From: an uncultured Verrucomicrobiales bacterium
Lineage (GTDB): Bacteria; Verrucomicrobiota; Verrucomicrobiia; Verrucomicrobiales; Akkermansiaceae
Reading direction: 5' to 3'
Assembly (NCBI GenBank): GCA_947039485.1
Contig: CAMQZC010000003.1
Span: forward strand, 62,001 to 126,000
DNA: 64,000 nt
In this document: piece after piece, positions 38,437 through 48,455 of the stretch
How the letters are laid out: each line of letters begins with the position of its first letter
How positions within the stretch are numbered: position 1 is the first letter of the stretch
Translations under genes and position numbers: made by a program
Notes under the pieces: generated by a model
Told to the model about the DNA's origin: nothing
Databases searched by the model: none
What the model saw: only the letters and a program-made list of their open reading frames with translations

Positions 38437-40644
38437 TTAGATTGTTTTGATGATTTTAAATTTAACATTGGCAGGAGTCGCCCCCTTCCAGCGGCTGAGA
38501 TTGTCCCCAGCCATCTCTGTGAGCGCGGATACATTGAGTCGCAGCGCGCCAGAGCCCTTGAATTGTCTCGTGACAGGGAAGCGGTGGGTCTTTGTGCCTA
38601 CCTTAATTTCAGCCACGATGATGCTGCCCTTGTCGACTCTCAGCGTGCTGGCGAGCTCCTCATAAGTCGAGAGAGGTATAGAGCAAGCAGCTCTCCCTGC
38701 GTCAGCCTTGCCATCACCTTGGACGCTCGTAGCATACTCAGTCGAGACAAGAGGGCGCTTCGAGTAGTCCTCTTGCTCTTTCTCTTGCGCCTCCGCGGCA
38801 TCATCCTGTACCTTCGCAGTGTCACTCAGAGACTTATAAGCCTCTCTCTTCTTCGCATGCCTCGCCATTTGCTCCGCAAATTCGTCTGCATCATCCGCGT
38901 CATCAGTGCGAAATTTCACATTTTGCAGATGCTCCTCTCGTGGATCCTTGCGCCCCGTTGAGTCGAAGGATTGAACAGCCCCCTCCAATTGCTCGGCAAT
39001 GAGAGCTTCATCATCAGCATAGCCCAAATTTGCATCACGCTTATCGCAGAGCTCAGTCATCACCATCCCTTGAGCGTAGCTCATCCATTCTTCCTTATGC
39101 CCGTCAAGCGCCTCCTGAGCATGTTCACGATACCATTCAGAGAACGCCTTAGCTTTCTGTTGCCACTCGCCATCAGGTAGAGAGCCGTCAGGCTTACGAG
39201 CCTCAAGCTCGATACCCTGAGAGCGCGCCCACTCCTCACGCATACCCTCTCCATATCCATGCTCTTTTGCTCCCGCGTAAAAACTATAAGCATGCGCACT
39301 TGCATGAGCCTTGTCTTGGGTAACCCCATACACCATCTTGCTTCCAACCTTCTTATCCGTGAAGATTTGCAAAAACTGCGCATGGCGATTCTTCGCAAAA
39401 ATAGCCGTCTTATTCTTGTTATAATAAGCCTCCGCCCTCTTCTCAAGATGACCCAGAGAGCCATCATTGCCGATACCCGTCTTATCAAACACCCATTGAG
39501 CCTGCTGTTTAATTTGAGCCTTCGCGGCGGCTGGTGTCACCCCCTCGCCCAAACTTCGTTCCAGCCCTGAGTAGTAGGTAGCCTCAACGACATTATTTAA
39601 CAGCAGCTCCGTATTATTGCCGTCCCACTTGCTCGATTGAGTCAGCGCCAGCTCATTGATGAGCCCATTAATGTCGGACTTAGAGACAAGCCCATGATTC
39701 GCATTGGCCGCGGCCACCACCCTGCGAGCGGCAGGACGCGCCGAAGCAGGAGCTTGCAGCAACATCGAGCCATCAACCTGAGGGATGGAGATAGGGGCAG
39801 ATGCAGTGGCCGCCACACCGTTCACCACCACCTGCTGCTCATCGGGGCTGAGCAAATCAAAGCTAGGCACCGACTCGGCAGGCAGCAGTCCATCCTCACT
39901 GTGGTCAACCTCTCCTTCCTCCATAGAGAAACCGCCCTCACTCATCGGCACAGCCTGCACATCATCAGGCGTGTAACTTTGCGCAATAAACGCAGCGGCA
40001 TCCGCACCAGTCGCCAACTTCTTCGCCCCCACGCGATTGATGCGCAGCATCTCCATCTTCGCCTCAGCCTCCGTATAGAGACCAGAATCCTGAGCATCCA
40101 TCACCGTGAGGCGCGCCATATTATAATCCTCCTTCGCCATCGCTAGTTCATAATTACCCGCAAACGCCCTGCGCACATTATTGAGCTCCTGCTCCCCCGC
40201 GAGAGCCAGCGCTTTAATCTGGAAATTACTATTCACACGCTCTTTGAGCCCATCGCTCTGCATCTGATTCTCACGCAGCCAATAAGAGCTTTCAATCTTA
40301 CTATTTTCCTGCTTATACTTCTCGGTAATAGCCGTAATAGCATCGTCATTAATCCGGCCATCCACCCCATACATAGCGCCATCCTCCCCCCATGGGAGTT
40401 GAGATTTCTGGCGAAACTCAGCCTCAAAGTCCGCCTCATTCTTAGCCAGCTTGAGCTGCTCCGCCTGCCGCGTGCCAAAGTCTTTAAAGCGAGCATAGCG
40501 CTCCAAGCCCTGCTGCGCCCCTTCGATCGCACGGTCAATCGCCTTGCCATGAGACTGAATATTAGGCACCGCGATCGCCTGCATCTGAGTATTAGGGCTC
40601 TGGTGAGAAGCCCCCTGATATAATGGTAATTGCTGATTAGACAT
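38437..40644 (-). CDS. Internal virion (ejection) protein, gp15-like
   Basis: 735 residues, mostly helical and Ala/Glu/Lys-rich, with no signal peptide or membrane span. The N-terminal MSNQQLPLYQGASHQSPNTQ is followed by coiled-coil-like segments (KAIDRAIEGAQQGLERYARF). A small beta-rich C-terminus starts near residue 640. Size and position just before the giant gene recall T7 gp15 before gp16, the core proteins ejected to form a DNA channel. Motif-level similarity is not evident, so the assignment is from context. The next gene starts 4 nt after its stop. Confidence 0.65.
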   Translation of the reverse strand: MSNQQLPLYQGASHQSPNTQMQAIAVPNIQSHGKAIDRAIEGAQQGLERYARFKDFGTRQAEQLKLAKNEADFEAEFRQKSQLPWGEDGAMYGVDGRINDDAITAITEKYKQENSKIESSYWLRENQMQSDGLKERVNSNFQIKALALAGEQELNNVRRAFAGNYELAMAKEDYNMARLTVMDAQDSGLYTEAEAKMEMLRINRVGAKKLATGADAAAFIAQSYTPDDVQAVPMSEGGFSMEEGEVDHSEDGLLPAESVPSFDLLSPDEQQVVVNGVAATASAPISIPQVDGSMLLQAPASARPAARRVVAAANANHGLVSKSDINGLINELALTQSSKWDGNNTELLLNNVVEATYYSGLERSLGEGVTPAAAKAQIKQQAQWVFDKTGIGNDGSLGHLEKRAEAYYNKNKTAIFAKNRHAQFLQIFTDKKVGSKMVYGVTQDKAHASAHAYSFYAGAKEHGYGEGMREEWARSQGIELEARKPDGSLPDGEWQQKAKAFSEWYREHAQEALDGHKEEWMSYAQGMVMTELCDKRDANLGYADDEALIAEQLEGAVQSFDSTGRKDPREEHLQNVKFRTDDADDADEFAEQMARHAKKREAYKSLSDTAKVQDDAAEAQEKEQEDYSKRPLVSTEYATSVQGDGKADAGRAACSIPLSTYEELASTLRVDKGSIIVAEIKVGTKTHRFPVTRQFKGSGALRLNVSALTEMAGDNLSRWKGATPANVKFKIIKTI

Positions 40645-40659
40645 ATTTTTATTTAATAG

Positions 40660-40986
40660 TTAAAGTTTAGTTCCAAAATGGGGATGACGAGCAAAGTCAC
40701 TGATATCGCGCTCGCGCCAATCATAGTCATTACGAAAATCGCGCCTCCAGCGCACGCGCTTGTAAGGCAGAGCCTCCAGCAGCGCCCGTAAAGCGGGCAA
40801 ATGAGAGCACTGAAAAATCAGATGCAGCGTATCGGGAGCATCCTCGCAAGGCTCCGCTAGCAGCACACAATCAGGCGACACGTGAAACACACCGCCCACC
40901 GAGATCACATGAGCAATCATCGCCGACCAAGAGCCCTTCACGCGCTCCTCCATAAACGCCCGAGCCACCTCTGCGCGATTCTTCAT
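40660..40986 (-). CDS. Small phage protein, possibly GNAT-like
   Basis: 108 residues. The pattern AEVARAFMEERVKGSW..MIAHVISVGGVFHVSPDCVLLAEP then LHLIFQCSHLPALRALLEALPY recalls the small acetyltransferase-like internal proteins found before ejection proteins in T7-like phages, although key GNAT motifs are weak. Its start overlaps the upstream stop by 4 nt. Confidence 0.6.
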   Translation of the reverse strand: MKNRAEVARAFMEERVKGSWSAMIAHVISVGGVFHVSPDCVLLAEPCEDAPDTLHLIFQCSHLPALRALLEALPYKRVRWRRDFRNDYDWRERDISDFARHPHFGTKL

Positions 40987-41813
40987 AGGAACACAGCTAA
41001 CACCTTAAGTTTCACCTCAGTCGTCACCGCAGGGAACGCCAGCCACATCTCATTGTAATACGATTGACTCTCTTGACACCATATCCTCGCCGCGCGATCC
41101 AAAGGCTGAGCTTGATTATTATACGTATAATGATGAGAACTACGCAAGTACGCCGCCCCCTCCGCAGTGCCCCACACGCCATACAAGCCGCGCCAATGAC
41201 CACCAGCATGAGTAAAAAATCGTATGCGCTCAATCCCGCTAGGCAAACTAACAAGAGAAGCAGTCGTGCCGCCACAAACTCTTTTTTGACCTTTCAGCAC
41301 ATTGACATGAAGTCTCGTATAAGGGTACCAAGGCAGGGCCATGGCTTCCACCGACTCATACTTCCCGGGGTGGTTAGGAGTTGCATAGTGAGGCGAGTTA
41401 TGAGCCGGAATAGTCAGACTCAGCGTCAAGGTATCGCCCGCGCGCACCGCAGTACCAAGCGGAGAGTCCACCTTATCAAAGCTAATCTCACCACGCAAAT
41501 AGTTAGCCACAGGATAATTAGCATAAGTGGTGTAGAGATTGTAGTGCCTGCCCGCAATAATAACACGCATATTCTGAAAAGCGGAGCTAAGCGTCTGACA
41601 AAGAGAATAAGCATGAAGCCAGTACACGCCCAACATCGTCGTATCAATCGGCGTCGTATCCACAATAATGCGCCCCGCACGCAGCGAATTATCTGGCCAA
41701 ATCTGATTACCGTCATAAAAGACATGCTTTACAGACTTAGACCTATAGAGCACATTGGTCACCTCTTTAGCTGACACATGCTCGCCCTTGACATCATATC
41801 CCGTAAACTTCAT
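40983..41813 (-). CDS. Phage structural protein, unknown
   Basis: 276 residues, beta-rich, soluble, with many aromatic residues (HHYTYNNQ, SYYNEMWLAFP). It has an N-terminal segment of the type found on phage tail-tip proteins (MKFTGYDVKGEHVSAKEVTNVLYRSKSV). It follows the tail fibre by 2 nt, suggesting a fibre-associated or chaperone role. No family is recognised. Confidence 0.65.
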   Translation of the reverse strand: MKFTGYDVKGEHVSAKEVTNVLYRSKSVKHVFYDGNQIWPDNSLRAGRIIVDTTPIDTTMLGVYWLHAYSLCQTLSSAFQNMRVIIAGRHYNLYTTYANYPVANYLRGEISFDKVDSPLGTAVRAGDTLTLSLTIPAHNSPHYATPNHPGKYESVEAMALPWYPYTRLHVNVLKGQKRVCGGTTASLVSLPSGIERIRFFTHAGGHWRGLYGVWGTAEGAAYLRSSHHYTYNNQAQPLDRAARIWCQESQSYYNEMWLAFPAVTTEVKLKVLAVFL

Positions 41814-41815
41814 GA

Positions 41816-43816
41816 TTAGATAATATGATAAACCATAAAAGGATCAATCGCAGGCAGAGCATTGTACTGCTCAATCGTCAAAACCTCCGTGCCATGATAA
41901 GTCTCCGTCTTGAGAGCAGAGTCAGCCCGCAGCTCACTTAGCTCCACCTTCGTCGCGTAATCCGCCTTGGTAGCAGCCAGAGCCTTGAGAGCAAAAAGAT
42001 CATTAGCCTGCACCTTCGAGTAAGTAAAATTGCGCAATCCCTCAACATTGAGCACCGTCGCCTCCAGCACAGCAGGATTAGAAGGCAGCGAATCCATCGA
42101 CTCCGTCAAGTAAACCCCCGCAGGCAAAGCATTAGCAGCAGACCACAAAGGAGCCTCAAGCAAACGCAAGCCCACATCCTCAGATTGAGCAAACTGCACA
42201 CTGGTCAACAGCCCAGAATAATAAACCCCTGTAGAAAAGTCCTCAGGCTGCGCCGCCATCGCCTCCGAGAGCCAAGGCATCCCCTCCGCCGCCCAATGCT
42301 CCGAGAACTTGTGCTGCATCGCCCCCGCATTAAGCAAATTATTAGCAATCTGCCCACCCGCCGTCATACCAATACCCACAAGGTAAGGCAGACTATTGGG
42401 CTGGGAGAAGGTGGAGCCAAGCTTCACAACCCCATAATTATTGATAGCCGCCTTGCGCACCCCAATCGAGCCATTAGAAGTCAAACCAATACACGACTGA
42501 GCCCCTCGGCCAGAATAAGACAACTCAACCGCGCCATATCGAGAGCTCGTCGCGCCCTGCGCCAGCATACGCCCCTGCGCATCGCTACCAATACTGCCCC
42601 CCTCAATCAACGTGCCAGCCGCACTATATTGCACCGCCCCGCGGCCCTCATAACGAGCAGCTGGCACAGCCATCTCGCCTAGCGCATTGACCCCGACAGG
42701 GGAGCCATCAGCCACCAGCATATCAGTACCTAGCTTGACAAGACCATGAAGCTCACGAGTAGCAATATCATTAGCCTCACCCACAGCCACCCAAGAAGCA
42801 GAGCCATCAGCCGTCTCCAGCCATGCATAAATCATATAACCTAGACCATCAACAAGCGGCACATAGTAATAAACCCCGCCATGACAAGTCTCACCCTGCG
42901 TAGGAATATCATCCAAAGACGCAACAACAATGCGCCTCACAGACACGCCATCGAGACCATCAATGCCCTGAGCAGGCACCTGCGAATCCTGCCAGCTCTG
43001 GGTCTCATCATCAAAAGCCACCCAAGTACCGCGCGCAGAAATATAAGGACTACGGCCATGCTCTGGCACAGCAGCCTCCTTCGTATCAACCCACTCCGCA
43101 ATCTCCGGGTCATAAAGCAACCACGTCCCTGCAGTAGAAATCATCGGGCTGCGACCCGGCTCGCCAATGCAGCGTATAAGCGTATCAACGCCCGCAATCC
43201 ACCAGGTCTCGGTCACCGGATTAGCAATCACCGCCGAGGTAATCTGATCATTGAACAAAGCGAGCTTAGCATCCAGAGAGGAGAGCCCCTCGAGCGCCTC
43301 TTCAGCCGCATCTAGAGCCGCGATAGCGCGCTGAGTTATCCCCTCAACAGATGCAGCCGCGGCCACCGCCTCAGCCGCCGCAGCAGCCGCGATAGAGGAG
43401 CCACGCCACGTCAGCTCAAGCGGCTGCCCCGTCTCTCGAGGCAGCAGCACCGAGAGCAGCTTGAGCGGGTGATCCTCCATCTGCGCAATCAACTCAGCCG
43501 CCTGAAGCGTAGAGATCACCGTGATTGAGCCATAAATCATACGAGAGACAACCCCCGCATCAGAGATTGCATAGAGCTCCCACTCATATCGAGCAGCAGC
43601 CAAGGAAGGCATCGACAAGTACAAACTCCCCGTAGCAGGGCCAAACTCCACAGGGATATCGAGCACAAGAGCATCAGAGCTCAGAGCCTGAGCCTTGAAA
43701 CTTGCGCCCGTCAAATCCAAGTCCCCCTCAAGCTGAGATCGGAATTGCAGCTCATAAATCTCGGGCAATGCCTCGGGCACACTCAAATCTAATCTAGTAC
43801 CTGTAAAGTCAAACAT
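41816..43816 (-). CDS. Tail fibre protein
   Basis: 666 residues. The N-terminal part is beta-rich (FDFTGTRLDLSVPEALPEI). An Ala-rich coiled-coil-like stretch (AAAAAEAVAAAASVEG) follows, then two repeats of the form GRSPxISxxGTWxxxDxExxxWxD (about 210-270), and a region of short glycine-rich beta repeats (HGLVKLGTDMLV, GAVELSYSGRGAQSC, YGVVKLGSTF) typical of trimeric fibres. It probably recognises host surface glycans. It is divergent from terL, with 50 bp between the starts. Confidence 0.8.
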   Translation of the reverse strand: MFDFTGTRLDLSVPEALPEIYELQFRSQLEGDLDLTGASFKAQALSSDALVLDIPVEFGPATGSLYLSMPSLAAARYEWELYAISDAGVVSRMIYGSITVISTLQAAELIAQMEDHPLKLLSVLLPRETGQPLELTWRGSSIAAAAAAEAVAAAASVEGITQRAIAALDAAEEALEGLSSLDAKLALFNDQITSAVIANPVTETWWIAGVDTLIRCIGEPGRSPMISTAGTWLLYDPEIAEWVDTKEAAVPEHGRSPYISARGTWVAFDDETQSWQDSQVPAQGIDGLDGVSVRRIVVASLDDIPTQGETCHGGVYYYVPLVDGLGYMIYAWLETADGSASWVAVGEANDIATRELHGLVKLGTDMLVADGSPVGVNALGEMAVPAARYEGRGAVQYSAAGTLIEGGSIGSDAQGRMLAQGATSSRYGAVELSYSGRGAQSCIGLTSNGSIGVRKAAINNYGVVKLGSTFSQPNSLPYLVGIGMTAGGQIANNLLNAGAMQHKFSEHWAAEGMPWLSEAMAAQPEDFSTGVYYSGLLTSVQFAQSEDVGLRLLEAPLWSAANALPAGVYLTESMDSLPSNPAVLEATVLNVEGLRNFTYSKVQANDLFALKALAATKADYATKVELSELRADSALKTETYHGTEVLTIEQYNALPAIDPFMVYHII

Positions 43817-43866
43817 AGCTCATCATATCGTGAGAGCCCGAGATGTTCCATTAGAGTTAACTGCGT
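43817..43866. promoter_or_regulatory. Divergent promoter region between tail fibre and terL
   Basis: 50 bp separate two divergent genes, so at least one transcript of the inverted terL module or of the fibre operon likely starts here or inside a neighbouring coding region. No clear consensus hexamers are seen. Confidence 0.35.
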
Positions 43867-45531
43867 TTGAACATTTTTTCTAGAGAGCCTACAATTCCAG
43901 ACATGCCAGAGGAAATCCCCCTTAGTCCAGAGCAAGCCGCCGCCCTTACAGAGCTGTTAGCCGACCAAGAGCATCGCCTGAGCCTCCTCTACCACATCCT
44001 AGACAAAGACGGTCGCAGCTCGCGCTTCGTGCCCAACTGGGCACAGCGTCGCCTCCACCAGAGCGCGCATAGCCGCAACAACATCCTCAAGGTACGACAG
44101 CTAGGCATCTCTACCTACATCGCGCTACTCATCCTGGATAGCTGCCTATTCATCCCCAACTTCAAGGCAGGCATCGTGGACAAAACCCTTGATGACGCCT
44201 GCGCCAAACTGCAAAAAATCAAGTACGCCTACGAAATGCTTGATTATCTACCCGAAGAGCCCACCGAAGCAGATATCGAGCTTGCCGCCATCGGGCGCAT
44301 GATCAAAGCGCACTTTGCCACCCCCAACTTCAAGACCCACTCCATCAGCTTTCCCAACGGAGCAAGCGTCGTCGTCGGGGCATCGCTGCGAGGAGGCACC
44401 CTCCAGCTGCTCCACGTCTCAGAGCTAGGCTACATCGCCGCGCATGACCCCATGAGAGCAAACGAAGTCATCACCGGCTCGCTCAACGCCGTAGGTAAGA
44501 ACTGCCAAGTCTACTTTGAGAGCACGCACGAAGGCGGCAAATACGGAGTCAACTACGAGCAAGTACTATCAGCCATGGACATGATAGGCAAGCCCCTCTC
44601 CCCCCTCGACTTCAAGTTCTACTTCTTCCCCTGGTTTGAGCATGAGGAATACCAACTAGCCGACTCGAGCTACCAGCGCAATGAGGAGGATGAGAGCTAC
44701 TTTGCCGGACTAGAAACGCGCCTAGATATCAGCATCAGCCCGCCCCAGCGAGCATGGTATAGCACCATGAAGAGAGTGCAGCGCAGCAAGATGAAGCAGG
44801 AGTACCCCAGCACCCCCGAAGAAGCCCTCGCCCCCATCATGGATGGCACCATCTATAGCCACCAGATTAGCAGTCTGAGAGAGAGAGGAGAGCTCAAGGC
44901 GGAGTTTGAGCATGAGCCCTACCGGCCCATCTACACCGCGTGGGACATTGGAATAGGCGACTACATGTCCATCTGGTGGATCCAGCCCAATAGTCATGGC
45001 AAATGGCTCGTACTAGACTGTTACACCGCCAATGGCAAAGCCCTCTCCCACTACATCGAGCAACTTCGAGTGAGAGACGCGCGCTGGGGTCGATGTGCCA
45101 GCTGCATCACCCCCCATGATGGCAGCCGCAAAGACCCCACCCTCACCAGCTTTAATGACCACCTGCGCAACGCAGGCTATGCCGTCACCCAAATACCGCG
45201 CACCCAAGACATCTGGGGCAGCATCGAGAACACGCGCGAGCTGCTAAGCAGCTGCATCATCCATGCGCGCTGCTCAGAGCCCAGCATCTGTGATGGCATC
45301 AGCTACATCGCAGGCGTAGACGCCCTAGCCAACTACCGCACCCTACCAGCAGGCGCGCATGGAGCCCTCAAAACAGCGCCCCTGCATGACCAGTGCTCCC
45401 ATGCCAGTGATGCGCTGCGCGCCTTTGCCGACGGCCTCTCGCGCGGCCTGCTGAGCCTGTATGCCCCGAGAGAGCAACACGCGCATCACAGAGCTCAACA
45501 ATCTAGCTTCGTCTCAGCCTTCCTGAACTAA
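43867..45531 (+). CDS. Terminase large subunit
   Basis: 554 residues. It packages DNA. The ATPase part shows NNILKVRQLGISTYIALLIL as a Walker-A-like loop with the R-Q-x-G-x-S/T pattern of terminases, and LLHVSELGY as the Walker B/catalytic glutamate. The nuclease part shows YTAWDIGIGDYMSIWW, HDGSRKD and HASDALRAFADGL, whose aspartates fit the RNase-H-like fold. It lies on the plus strand, opposite to all neighbouring late genes except the next one. Confidence 0.92.
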   Translation: MNIFSREPTIPDMPEEIPLSPEQAAALTELLADQEHRLSLLYHILDKDGRSSRFVPNWAQRRLHQSAHSRNNILKVRQLGISTYIALLILDSCLFIPNFKAGIVDKTLDDACAKLQKIKYAYEMLDYLPEEPTEADIELAAIGRMIKAHFATPNFKTHSISFPNGASVVVGASLRGGTLQLLHVSELGYIAAHDPMRANEVITGSLNAVGKNCQVYFESTHEGGKYGVNYEQVLSAMDMIGKPLSPLDFKFYFFPWFEHEEYQLADSSYQRNEEDESYFAGLETRLDISISPPQRAWYSTMKRVQRSKMKQEYPSTPEEALAPIMDGTIYSHQISSLRERGELKAEFEHEPYRPIYTAWDIGIGDYMSIWWIQPNSHGKWLVLDCYTANGKALSHYIEQLRVRDARWGRCASCITPHDGSRKDPTLTSFNDHLRNAGYAVTQIPRTQDIWGSIENTRELLSSCIIHARCSEPSICDGISYIAGVDALANYRTLPAGAHGALKTAPLHDQCSHASDALRAFADGLSRGLLSLYAPREQHAHHRAQQSSFVSAFLN

Positions 45532-45551
45532 GCCCAACACAACACAATCAT

Positions 45552-48011
45552 ATGAAAAGACAATCCTTCAATGGAGGAGAAATCAGCCCCAGCATGGCGC
45601 TGCGCTCCGACATGGACATCTATGCCCGCGCCTGCAGCAGCCTTATTAACTTCGATCTAGCCCAGACCGGAGGCATCAGCCGCAGACGCGGCATGCGCCC
45701 CATCGCCATCAGCGAGCTAGACAACTCCGTGCTCATCCCCTACACCTATAACGCCAGGAGCAACTACCTTGTAGAGCTAGGGCAAGATATCCTCATCGTG
45801 CGCGATAGCCAGGGAGAAGAATGCAGCCGATTTGAAGGAGGCATCATATGGCAATATGGAGAACTCATCGGGGTTCGCTGGCTCCAAATCAACGCCCTAC
45901 TGCTACTCTTTAGCGAGAGCTGCCCCGTGATGAAGCTGAGGCTAGAAGAGGATGGGAGCTGGATATTTGAGCCCTATGACTACAAACTCCCGCCATGGTA
46001 CACCATCGATGTGCAAGAACACCCCGTCACCCTCCACGCCCAGAGTGACGCGAGCTATCAGGTCAGCTTTGATGAGCAAGTCCGCCTTACGGACCGCGAG
46101 CCAGAGCACGGAGAGCTTCTACGCATCTGCGTCTATAGCGCCCAAGCAGAAGCCTTCGAGCGATCAACGAAGCTACGCCGCGGCATAAAAATCATCGAGA
46201 GCATCACCCCCTCAATCAACTACAGCGAAGGCAGCAAACTCGCCTTGCATAGCGACGTTAGCTGTGAGTACTACATCTGCATCAAAGCCTTTGCCGGCAC
46301 CGACTTCGTTATTGGCTGCAGCAGTCCTGGTAACTACCCCGATAACTTCCTGCTAGCCGAGGATCTCACAGGCTTTGACTCCGTCACGCCCATCTACGGC
46401 ATGGCCAACGGACAAGCCTATGGGAAAGGCAACAAAATAGCCCTACAATCAGGCTACTGGGATCACTACACCTGCATCAAAGCATTTGACGCATCGCAGG
46501 ACTACATATCCGGCTACAACGAGCCTACCCACTACCCGCGCCACTTTGTGCGCGGCATCCCCATCGGAGACGCGCTCCCCTGCCAAGGCACATGGAAATA
46601 CTACTGTAGCGGCAACTGGGTAGGCAGCTACGACATACGTCGCTGTTACGAAAGCGAGGATCTCAGCGGAGTATGGGAAGAGCTAGGGGAGAGCTACAGC
46701 CGCATCGGCTCGCTATCCAACAACCTCATCACCGGGGATGAGAGCGAGGAAGCCTGCTACCTACGCCTCTTCATCACGCGCAGCAAATACGTAGGAGGCA
46801 TAGATCTTGCAGGCGGCTGGCCAGCCGACAGCTGCTCCAACAGACTCGTCGTCTCCTCCTACAAGCACAGCATGTTGCTGCGCTGCCAGATGGTCGAAGA
46901 CCAACCCGACACCGCCCGCTATATCGACGAGAGCCCCGTAAAACTGCCCCTGAGAGGGAGCCTCGAGAGCCTCGACTGGAGCTGGCAAGCCTTTGGCGTA
47001 AGATACGGCTACCCCACCTCCGCAACCCTGCATGAATCAAGACTCATCATGGCCTCTACGCGAGCGCAGCCCCTCACCATCTGGTTTAGCGCGGTAGATG
47101 ACCTCAACAACTACCGCAGCGGCAGCGGCGATGCGGCAGGCATGCAGCTCACCATGAGCACCAACACGCAGAGCCCGATCTGCTGGCTCGCCTCACGAGG
47201 CAACGTCATCCTGCTAGGCACAGAGGATGGCGAGTGGGTCATTAGTGATAGCGGGAGCAGCCTCACCAGCAGCAGCGTCAAAATCGTCAACTACGGGCGC
47301 AACGGCTCCGCGCACGTTCCCGCCATCATCGCCTCAGACCGCATCATCTACGTCGAGCGAGGCGGGAGCCGCATCTACCAATACAGCTATAGCTACGAGA
47401 GCGACGCCTACCAATCCAGCGACCTCACCATCTTTGCCGACCACATCAGCAGCGCCGGAGGCGGCGTTGTGAGCGGGAGCAGCATGAGCAAACCCAACAC
47501 AAAAACCGTCTACGTCCTCGCCGATGGCAGCCTAGCGCTGATGACCTACAACAGCATGCACAACATCCACGGCTGGCACCGCTACCAAACAGAGGGAAAG
47601 ATTAGCTCCGTGTGCGCGTTACCCGATGGCAAGCGCAGCGACAAACTCTTCATGCTCACCATCCGCGAGAGCATCCGCTACCTCGAGCTCATGGATGAGG
47701 ATAGCCCCTACTACGACAGCGACGGGCTCGACTATAAGAGCAGCATGATAACGAGCGCCTTTAGCAGCCCTCAAAACAACGACAGCAAACAACACATCGC
47801 GCAAGCCGAGTACTACTTTAGCGAAGCCCCGCGAGCAGATCAAGTCGAGGTATGCTGCAACGAGGGCGACTGGTCAGGGCTCGACCGCAAAGGTCCCCTA
47901 CCCACAGGCTGGGTCAACCTCGTAAGCTTTGGCAGCAACAGCCGGCAAAGCGTGCTAGGCATCCGCTGCCACGGCAACACGCCCTGTAGCATCCTCGCCC
48001 TGCAAGTCTAA
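45552..48011 (+). CDS. Tail nozzle/tubular protein, gp12-like
   Basis: 819 residues. The start NGGEISPSMALRSDMDIYARACSSLINFDL followed by GGISRRRGMRPI is the typical opening of podovirus tail nozzle proteins (NFxxxxxGGxxRRxG). Residues about 226-330 hold a tandem pair of a motif of the type G-x-K-x-AL-x-S....Y-x-CIKAF...YP..F. It lies 20 nt after terL and forms the second half of the inverted module. Confidence 0.82.
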   Translation: MKRQSFNGGEISPSMALRSDMDIYARACSSLINFDLAQTGGISRRRGMRPIAISELDNSVLIPYTYNARSNYLVELGQDILIVRDSQGEECSRFEGGIIWQYGELIGVRWLQINALLLLFSESCPVMKLRLEEDGSWIFEPYDYKLPPWYTIDVQEHPVTLHAQSDASYQVSFDEQVRLTDREPEHGELLRICVYSAQAEAFERSTKLRRGIKIIESITPSINYSEGSKLALHSDVSCEYYICIKAFAGTDFVIGCSSPGNYPDNFLLAEDLTGFDSVTPIYGMANGQAYGKGNKIALQSGYWDHYTCIKAFDASQDYISGYNEPTHYPRHFVRGIPIGDALPCQGTWKYYCSGNWVGSYDIRRCYESEDLSGVWEELGESYSRIGSLSNNLITGDESEEACYLRLFITRSKYVGGIDLAGGWPADSCSNRLVVSSYKHSMLLRCQMVEDQPDTARYIDESPVKLPLRGSLESLDWSWQAFGVRYGYPTSATLHESRLIMASTRAQPLTIWFSAVDDLNNYRSGSGDAAGMQLTMSTNTQSPICWLASRGNVILLGTEDGEWVISDSGSSLTSSSVKIVNYGRNGSAHVPAIIASDRIIYVERGGSRIYQYSYSYESDAYQSSDLTIFADHISSAGGGVVSGSSMSKPNTKTVYVLADGSLALMTYNSMHNIHGWHRYQTEGKISSVCALPDGKRSDKLFMLTIRESIRYLELMDEDSPYYDSDGLDYKSSMITSAFSSPQNNDSKQHIAQAEYYFSEAPRADQVEVCCNEGDWSGLDRKGPLPTGWVNLVSFGSNSRQSVLGIRCHGNTPCSILALQV

Positions 48012-48442
48012 GCGCGTTTTATCAAACAGTTAAAAACCTTAATTAAAAACCCGCCAAAAGCAGTCAAGACGACCGCAGGAATATACTTCTCCAACAACCA
48101 AGCCGTACAGAAAAAGCAGATATAAATCAGAGCTAAAGAACCTATTATAATTTTCCCTGTTAGGTCTAATTTATAGGCTGTATTGAGTTGTGATTTTTTA
48201 TATTCAATCTCACCCTTATCTCTTTCTTGAGTAATCATGAACTCATTTACTCGCGCTTGCGCGTCAGACTTAAAGACCATACTCATATGATCCTTAGCCA
48301 AGCCCATAAGATCCCTACGAGAATCGCGAGCGTTAATATGATTGAGAATCTCAACAATCGAGACAGCCTTCTCGCTTAGCTTTTTTTTGACAAGGCCGTC
48401 GTCTGACTTTTTTTCTTGCGTGACATCAACAGCATGCGGCAC
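48008..48442 (-). CDS. Small membrane protein, unknown
   Basis: 144 residues. The helical N-terminal half (DSRRDLMGLAKDHM...ITQERDKGEIEYKKSQL) is followed by two hydrophobic spans (IIIGSLALIYICFFCTAWLL and AVVLTAFGGFLIKVF) and a basic end. It is convergent with the nozzle gene, with the stops overlapping by 4 nt. Size and topology allow a holin, an exclusion protein or a host-membrane factor. Not resolved. Confidence 0.6.
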   Translation of the reverse strand: MPHAVDVTQEKKSDDGLVKKKLSEKAVSIVEILNHINARDSRRDLMGLAKDHMSMVFKSDAQARVNEFMITQERDKGEIEYKKSQLNTAYKLDLTGKIIIGSLALIYICFFCTAWLLEKYIPAVVLTAFGGFLIKVFNCLIKRA

Positions 48443-48455
48443 GGTCCGCCTTGTA

